The notes beneath the pieces are model-generated. The model worked only from the letters and a program-made list of their open reading frames with translations, did not search any database and was not told the origin of the DNA. A stretch of DNA of 6,762 bases, from the NCBI GenBank assembly GCA_022615465.1, contig JAKEGR010000274.1:1-6762 (forward strand), written 5' to 3'. A program made the position numbers and the translations under genes. Source of the stretch: Planctomycetota bacterium. GTDB lineage: Bacteria; Planctomycetota; Planctomycetia; Pirellulales; Lacipirellulaceae. Of the stretch, positions 1-6,762 are shown one piece after another (the first letter of the stretch is position 1; every line of letters starts with the position of its first letter).

Positions 1-300
1 CAGGAGAAGTACGAGCTAATCGTTTCCGGCCTGCCTCTCAATAACTTCTCGGTGGACCTGGTCGTGGCGATCCTGGCAAAACTGGTCCGACTGCTAGCGC
101 CGGGCGGAACGCTCAGTTTTTTCGAATACATGGCAATCCGCCGGCTGAAATCGCTGGTTAGCTCGAAGGCCGAACGCGAGCGGCTGCGCGGCATCGGCAC
201 GGCGATCGACAAGTTATTCTGCTCGGCAGAGGTATCGCACGATTGCGTGCTGGCCAACGTGCCACCGGCTTGGGTGCATCATGTGCGAATTGGCCAGTAG
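1..300 (+). CDS. SAM-dependent methyltransferase, C-terminal part (phospholipid N-methyltransferase-like), 5' truncated
   Basis: This is an open frame from the first base to the TAG at 298-300, giving the last 99 residues of a protein whose start lies outside the window. Near the left edge it reads YELIVSGLPLNNF, followed by a helix and then LLAPGGTLSFFEY. This is the motif IV/post-IV to motif V arrangement of class I Rossmann methyltransferases. The SGLPL segment and the closing NVPPAWVHHVR resemble bacterial phosphatidylethanolamine N-methyltransferases (PmtA family), which methylate phosphatidylethanolamine towards phosphatidylcholine at the inner membrane. The SAM-binding glycine motif is not in the window, so the substrate cannot be fixed. 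An rRNA dimethylase-like or other lipid methyltransferase remains possible. The gene converges on the Rrf2-MobB gene and has no evident functional link to the nitrate reductase genes. Confidence 0.7.
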   Translation, partial: QEKYELIVSGLPLNNFSVDLVVAILAKLVRLLAPGGTLSFFEYMAIRRLKSLVSSKAERERLRGIGTAIDKLFCSAEVSHDCVLANVPPAWVHHVRIGQ

Positions 301-419
301 TCAGTGTTTTGGGATGGACTTGGCGTGTTCGGTTTGTGCCGGTCAATGCCGTTGGCAGCCTCTTGCCACATGGTCATGGTCGCTCCCCCAGCAACAGTCC
401 CTGGTTTCTGCCCGCTCCA
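301..419. other. Convergent intergenic gap, no clear terminator
   Basis: These 119 bases separate two genes that end towards each other. The only hairpin I see is a 5-bp stem, TGGCA at 353-357 with TGCCA at 364-368 and a 6-base loop. No T-tract follows on either strand, so it is a poor intrinsic terminator. Open frames crossing this stretch have no recognisable content. Confidence 0.5.
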
Positions 420-1400
420 TCATGGTCGGGGCAATCCGACACGCGCGCGTTCCAGGAGGCGAATCGCCAAGCTGGCGATGTCGTTGCGACTCCACCGTTG
501 TACCGTGTTGTCGCCGGGTGGGTCGTCGTCAGTAATCAACGCCTCAATGGGATGTCCGCTCAATGCCAGAGGTGCCTCCACCCCTTTCCGCCAGACTTCA
601 ACCTTGACCCCTTTGTCATGCAGGCCACCTTCGATCAACATCAGGTCGCAATCTCGAAACAGCATGCCGAGGGAATCGTACCTGCTTTGCGAATCGGCAG
701 GGGAAGCGTGAGGCAGAAACAGGGCATCCATCTCCGGTGACAAAATAGCGACGGCAGCCGCACCTGCCTTGCGATGACGAAAAGAATCCTTGCCTGGGGT
801 ATCCAACTCATGTCGGTGGTGAGTATGTTTCACGGTCCCAATTCGTATTCCTTGAGAACAGTAATGCTCCACTAACTGCTCAATCAGAGTTGTTTTTCCG
901 CTGTTCTTGTGTCCCACGATGTGGATCCGAGGAGGGCAATCCACTGGCCAGCGGCGAACGTGATCCAACAGCGTATCCAGTGGAGGACTGGCTCCGGACT
1001 CACCACAATCCGGAGCCGACGTCAGATCCTTCAGCGACGTCTCCCGAAGTACGTTTTCGCGTAGGATCCGTATGACCTCCAGCCGTTGGTGCAATTTTCC
1101 CTGATGATAACCGCCAGGCTCCACCTGCTCAAAATTCGCCGAGGCCCCACTCGGATCGACCGCAGCAATGATGTCAAGAATGGTCAATTGGGCCGGTTCC
1201 GCGAGCAGAGATACGCCACCCCCGATACCTCGGTGGGTGGCCACGATATCCGATCGCTTGAGTGATTGAAGAACTTTCGCCAAGGATGCGGCCGGTATCT
1301 GAATCGCGTCCGCAATCTGGTCTGTCGTGAGCGGCTGGGGGGCCGACTCCGCCAGATGGACCAGCGCGCGTAAGGCGTATCGAATCTTTGACGGAAGCAT
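420..1400 (-). CDS. Rrf2-family transcriptional regulator fused to MobB (molybdopterin-guanine dinucleotide biosynthesis adapter)
   Basis: This single 326-codon frame has two domains. Residues 1-126 are Rrf2-like: the opening MLPSKIRYALRALVHLAE, a helix-turn-helix at about 24-48, and a wing with RGIGGGVSLL at 57-66. A dimerisation helix follows, ending in ETSLKDL. Residues 127-157 form a linker. Residues 158-326 are MobB-like: Walker A GHKNSGKTT at 163-171, GTVKHTHH at 188-195, D200, GKDSFRHRKAGA at 203-214, and DLMLIEGG at 252-259 with KVEVWR at 266-271. MobB binds GTP and partners MobA in converting Mo-molybdopterin to bis-MGD, the cofactor of NarG. The cysteines that hold an Fe-S cluster in IscR or NsrR are absent from the 85-107 region. 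I chose the ATG at 1398-1400 because the Rrf2 fold starts there. An in-frame ATG at 1445 would add 15 unusual residues and sits almost at the predicted transcription start. The gene diverges from the nar operon across a shared promoter region. The domain calls are strong; the regulatory target is inferred. Confidence 0.9.
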   Translation of the reverse strand: MLPSKIRYALRALVHLAESAPQPLTTDQIADAIQIPAASLAKVLQSLKRSDIVATHRGIGGGVSLLAEPAQLTILDIIAAVDPSGASANFEQVEPGGYHQGKLHQRLEVIRILRENVLRETSLKDLTSAPDCGESGASPPLDTLLDHVRRWPVDCPPRIHIVGHKNSGKTTLIEQLVEHYCSQGIRIGTVKHTHHRHELDTPGKDSFRHRKAGAAAVAILSPEMDALFLPHASPADSQSRYDSLGMLFRDCDLMLIEGGLHDKGVKVEVWRKGVEAPLALSGHPIEALITDDDPPGDNTVQRWSRNDIASLAIRLLERARVGLPRP

Positions 1401-1431
1401 CCAGGCAATCCCGAAAAAACTTTGAAAGCAG

Positions 1432-1459
1432 ATATTGACATCCAATTTCCGGGCAATAT
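1432..1459. promoter_or_regulatory. Candidate operator: perfect 6-bp inverted repeat ATATTG-N16-CAATAT
   Basis: ATATTG at 1432-1437 is mirrored by CAATAT at 1454-1459. The centres are 22 bases apart, about two helical turns, which suits a dimeric DNA-binding protein on one face. The left arm overlaps the rightward -35 and the right arm overlaps both -10 hexamers, so a bound protein could block both transcription directions. Rrf2 proteins bind palindromic sites of roughly this total length, and an Rrf2-domain gene starts next to it. That this repeat is its operator is inference, and a 6-bp repeat in AT-richer promoter DNA can occur by chance. Confidence 0.45.
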
Positions 1460-1462
1460 ACT
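1435..1462 (+). promoter_or_regulatory. sigma70-like promoter for the narC-narG-narH operon
   Basis: A consensus -35 TTGACA lies at 1435-1440, then a 16-base spacer, then TATACT at 1457-1462 as the -10. Transcription would begin near 1469, giving a leader of about 68 bases before the GTG of the cytochrome gene. No FNR-type TTGAT-N4-ATCAA box is seen between 1401 and 1536. A near-consensus core with an overlapping inverted repeat fits a repressed rather than an activated promoter; that is inference. Confidence 0.6.
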
Positions 1463-1483
1463 CGCCTTGTAAAGCGGATGCAA
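1455..1483 (-). promoter_or_regulatory. sigma70-like promoter for the Rrf2-MobB gene
   Basis: Read on the minus strand, TTGCAT (plus-strand 1478-1483) is followed after exactly 17 bases by TATATT (plus-strand 1455-1460). Transcription would begin near 1448, leaving a leader of about 48 bases before the ATG at 1400. The -10 overlaps the rightward -10 at 1457-1462, so the two promoters probably cannot be occupied by polymerase at once. The predicted start leaves almost no leader for the ATG at 1445, which supports the shorter protein. Confidence 0.5.
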
Positions 1484-1523
1484 GATTCCACTTTCGCTTT
1501 GCTTCCGGGATGACCCATGAAAC

Positions 1524-1527
1524 GGAG
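1524..1527 (+). promoter_or_regulatory. Ribosome binding site deciding the GTG start of narC
   Basis: GGAG lies 9 bases before the GTG at 1537. An in-frame TAA at 1531-1533 rules out any upstream start, so this site and the GTG at 1537 give the longest possible protein. The next in-frame candidate start, a TTG at 1564, would remove the first nine residues but keep the hydrophobic signal segment. Confidence 0.6.
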
Positions 1528-1536
1528 TCGTAAGTT

Positions 1537-2417
1537 GTGTGTTATTCAGTAGTTGCGAATTGCTTGAAAGTTAATCGCCGGCAATTGCTCACGGCGGGAG
1601 CTGTCGTCGCGACCTGTCTGGCTGCCGGTCAGTCGGCCATTGCCCAGGAGACGCCCGACTACTTCCGCCAGAATTGCATAAGTTGCCACACGATCGGTGG
1701 CGGCCGATTGGTCGGTCCGGATTTGAAGAATGTCACGCAGCGGAAAGACCGTTCGTGGTTGGTCAATTTCGTTACAAATCCCAAAGGGGTTCTCGACAGC
1801 GGCGATCCCTATGCTCAGGAACTCTTCGAGAAGGCCAATCGCGTCCCGATGCCGCTGGCCCCGGGCATGACACGTGAGCGGGCCGAAAAACTGCTGGACC
1901 TGATCGAAGAAGAGTCGAAGCTCGAGGAGTCACAGTTCAAGGGCCTGCAGATTTCGAACGAGCCGTTCACGGCCGACGACGTGACGCGCGGGCGTAATAT
2001 CTTCCTGGGCCTGACGCCACTCGAAAACCGGGGCACTTCCTGCATTTCTTGCCACAGCACGTATGACCTCAAGGCATTGGGGGGCGGCCTCCTTGGACCC
2101 GACCTGACGGATGTCTACAACCGCCTCAAGGGGCGCGCATCGCTGAGTAACTGGCTCAATGCCCCAGGAACGGAGACTATGCGGCCAACCTTCACGGGCC
2201 ATCCGCTTAAACCGGAAGAGATTCACTCGTTGGTGGCCTATTTCGAAAGTGCTTCTAAGCATCAACCGGCCGACCCCGCGACGAACCGCGTGATGTTTCT
2301 GTTGCTGGGGTTGACCGGGGCAACCGTCCTGATGTTTGCCTTCGACGCGGTTTGGAAGTGGCGATTCCGCGGCGTCCGCGAACCGCTGGTAACATCCGGG
2401 AAAGCGAAAGGTGAGAT

Positions 2418-2421
<4 letters not shown>
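1537..2421 (+). CDS. narC: Membrane-anchored di-heme cytochrome c of the nitrate reductase operon (NarC-like)
   Basis: This 294-residue protein opens with an N-terminal export signal: basic NRRQ at 13-16, a hydrophobic stretch, and a likely signal peptidase site after AIA at 34-36. Two class I cytochrome c domains follow. The first has CISCH at 47-51 with GPDL at 60-63 and a probable distal ligand M105 (or M111). The second has CISCH at 169-173, GPDL at 187-190 and a probable ligand M215. A single membrane helix at about 252-270 is followed by a basic tail (K274, R276, R278, R281), so the hemes should face the periplasm with the C-terminus inside. It is the first gene of the operon and overlaps narG by 4 bases. 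Thermus nar operons also begin with a di-heme NarC needed for an active, membrane-attached enzyme, and the same position holds a cytochrome c in Nitrobacter nxr operons. The symbol rests on heme count and gene order, not on an alignment. The RR pair resembles a weak Tat motif, but c-type cytochromes normally use Sec. Confidence 0.85.
2407..2415 (+). promoter_or_regulatory. Strong ribosome binding site for narG inside the end of narC
   Basis: AAAGGTGAG lies in the last codons of the cytochrome gene, just before the ATG at 2418. The start and the cytochrome stop share the sequence ATGA (2418-2421), which is typical of translational coupling. Confidence 0.75.
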
Positions 2422-6062
<3,641 letters not shown>

Positions 6063-6075
6063 GAAAGCAGAAACC

Positions 6076-6762
6076 ATGAACGTTCGCTCGCAAATTGCGA
6101 TGGTCTTCCATCTGGACAAGTGCATTGGTTGCCACACGTGCAGCATTGCCTGCAAGAACGTGTGGACCGACCGCAAGGGCACGGAATACATGTGGTGGAA
6201 CAACGTGGAGACCAAGCCTGGCACCGGTTATCCGACGAAGTGGGAAGACCAGGATAAATACAAGGGAGGCTGGGAGAAGAAAAACGGTCAGCTTGAAATC
6301 CGTTCGACCGGCAAAGCTAAAATTGTTCCAAACATTTTCCATAACCCGTACATGCCCAGCATGGACGATTATTATGAGCCGTGGACCTATGACTATCAGC
6401 ATTTGTTCAATGCTCCGGAGGGCGACGACCAGCCAACCGCCGTGCCTGTGTCCATGGTCACCGGCAAGGAGATGAACATCGAAGCCGGGCCAAATTGGGA
6501 TGATGACTTGGGCGGCTCTCCGTTGTATGCCGCGAACGATCCGAACCTGGCAGGCTTGACGGAACAACAGCGGCTGCAACTTGCAAGTGTCGAACAACTC
6601 GTGTTCTTCTACCTGCCGCGGATCTGCAATCACTGCCTCAATCCGTGCTGTGTGGCGGCCTGTCCGTCGGGCGCATTGTACAAACGGGGCGAAGACGGCA
6701 TCGTGCTGATCGACCAGCAGAAGTGCCGGGCGTGGCGATCCTGCGTGGCGGCGTGCCCCTAC
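6076..6762 (+). CDS. narH: Respiratory nitrate reductase, beta (iron-sulfur) subunit NarH, 3' truncated
   Basis: This frame is open from the ATG at 6076 to the window edge and gives 229 of an expected roughly 500 residues. It starts MNVRSQIAMVFHLDKCIGCH and keeps E. coli NarH numbering throughout. The first ferredoxin-like cluster motif is C16, C19, C22, C26. The second is C184, C187, C192, C196. The third is C217, W220, C223, C227. The tryptophan in place of a cysteine is the Nar hallmark that makes this a [3Fe-4S] centre. NVETKPGTGYPTKWEDQDKY and the DDYYEPW segment are also family blocks. NarH passes electrons between NarI and the NarG FS0 cluster. It begins 13 bases after the narG stop, preceded by a purine-rich GAGAAAG. 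There is an additional Cys at 191, where E. coli has Ala, beside cluster ligand C192. The rest of the gene and any narJ and narI lie beyond the window. Confidence 0.97.
   Translation, partial: MNVRSQIAMVFHLDKCIGCHTCSIACKNVWTDRKGTEYMWWNNVETKPGTGYPTKWEDQDKYKGGWEKKNGQLEIRSTGKAKIVPNIFHNPYMPSMDDYYEPWTYDYQHLFNAPEGDDQPTAVPVSMVTGKEMNIEAGPNWDDDLGGSPLYAANDPNLAGLTEQQRLQLASVEQLVFFYLPRICNHCLNPCCVAACPSGALYKRGEDGIVLIDQQKCRAWRSCVAACPY

Noticed and set aside
353..368. Possible terminator hairpin between the convergent genes
   Set aside because: Only 5 bp of stem, and no T-tract on either strand.
1401..1445. N-terminal extension of the Rrf2-MobB protein from an ATG at 1445
   Set aside because: A GGA 6 bases upstream could serve as a ribosome site, but the added 15 residues precede the normal Rrf2 start and the ATG falls within a few bases of the predicted transcription start.
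1471..1500. Inverted repeat AAAGCG/CGCTTT in the narC leader
   Set aside because: Six-base arms with an 18-base loop make a weak hairpin. It might be a second operator, but nothing else supports it.
1401..1536. FNR/NNR or NarL-type sites controlling nar
   Set aside because: The nearest match, TTGACATCCAA at 1435, has the wrong spacing for TTGAT-N4-ATCAA and is better explained as the -35 element. No clustered NarL heptamers were seen.
1603..1620. Lipobox-like VVATC at residues 23-27 of the cytochrome
   Set aside because: Threonine before the cysteine is a poor fit to the lipoprotein consensus, and a conventional AIA cleavage site follows at 34-36. The protein already has a C-terminal anchor.

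Overview
The window carries the start of a respiratory nitrate reductase operon and a divergently transcribed gene that appears to fuse a transcription factor to a molybdenum-cofactor protein. The DNA is moderately GC-rich. The genes are those of a Gram-negative-type bacterium: periplasmic c-type cytochrome, membrane-bound Nar and a phospholipid-methyltransferase-like enzyme. A planctomycete is my best guess, but the sequence alone does not prove it.

Layout: 1-300 (+) is the 3' end of a class I SAM-dependent methyltransferase. 301-419 is a short convergent gap with no clear terminator. 420-1400 (-) encodes an Rrf2-type winged-helix domain joined in one reading frame to a complete-looking MobB GTP-binding domain. 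1401-1536 is a compact divergent regulatory region. In it, two sigma70-like promoters face outward with overlapping -10 hexamers, and a 6-bp inverted repeat (ATATTG/CAATAT) covers the core of the rightward promoter. 1537-2421 (+) encodes a membrane-anchored di-heme cytochrome c, like the NarC that opens the Thermus nar operon. 2418-6062 (+) encodes the NarG catalytic subunit and overlaps the cytochrome gene by 4 bases. 6076-6762 (+) is the first 229 codons of narH, cut by the window edge.

How the parts may work together: NarG reduces nitrate at a Mo-bisMGD centre. NarH wires it through Fe-S clusters, and the cytochrome probably exchanges electrons with the membrane complex or helps assemble it. 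MobB is the GTP-binding partner of MobA in making bis-MGD, the cofactor NarG needs. A DNA-binding Rrf2 domain fused to MobB and transcribed away from a shared operator suggests a regulator that links cofactor supply to nar transcription. The Rrf2 part lacks the usual Fe-S cysteines, so any signal may come from the MobB half. This regulatory model is inference. The fusion, the promoters and the repeat are visible in the sequence.
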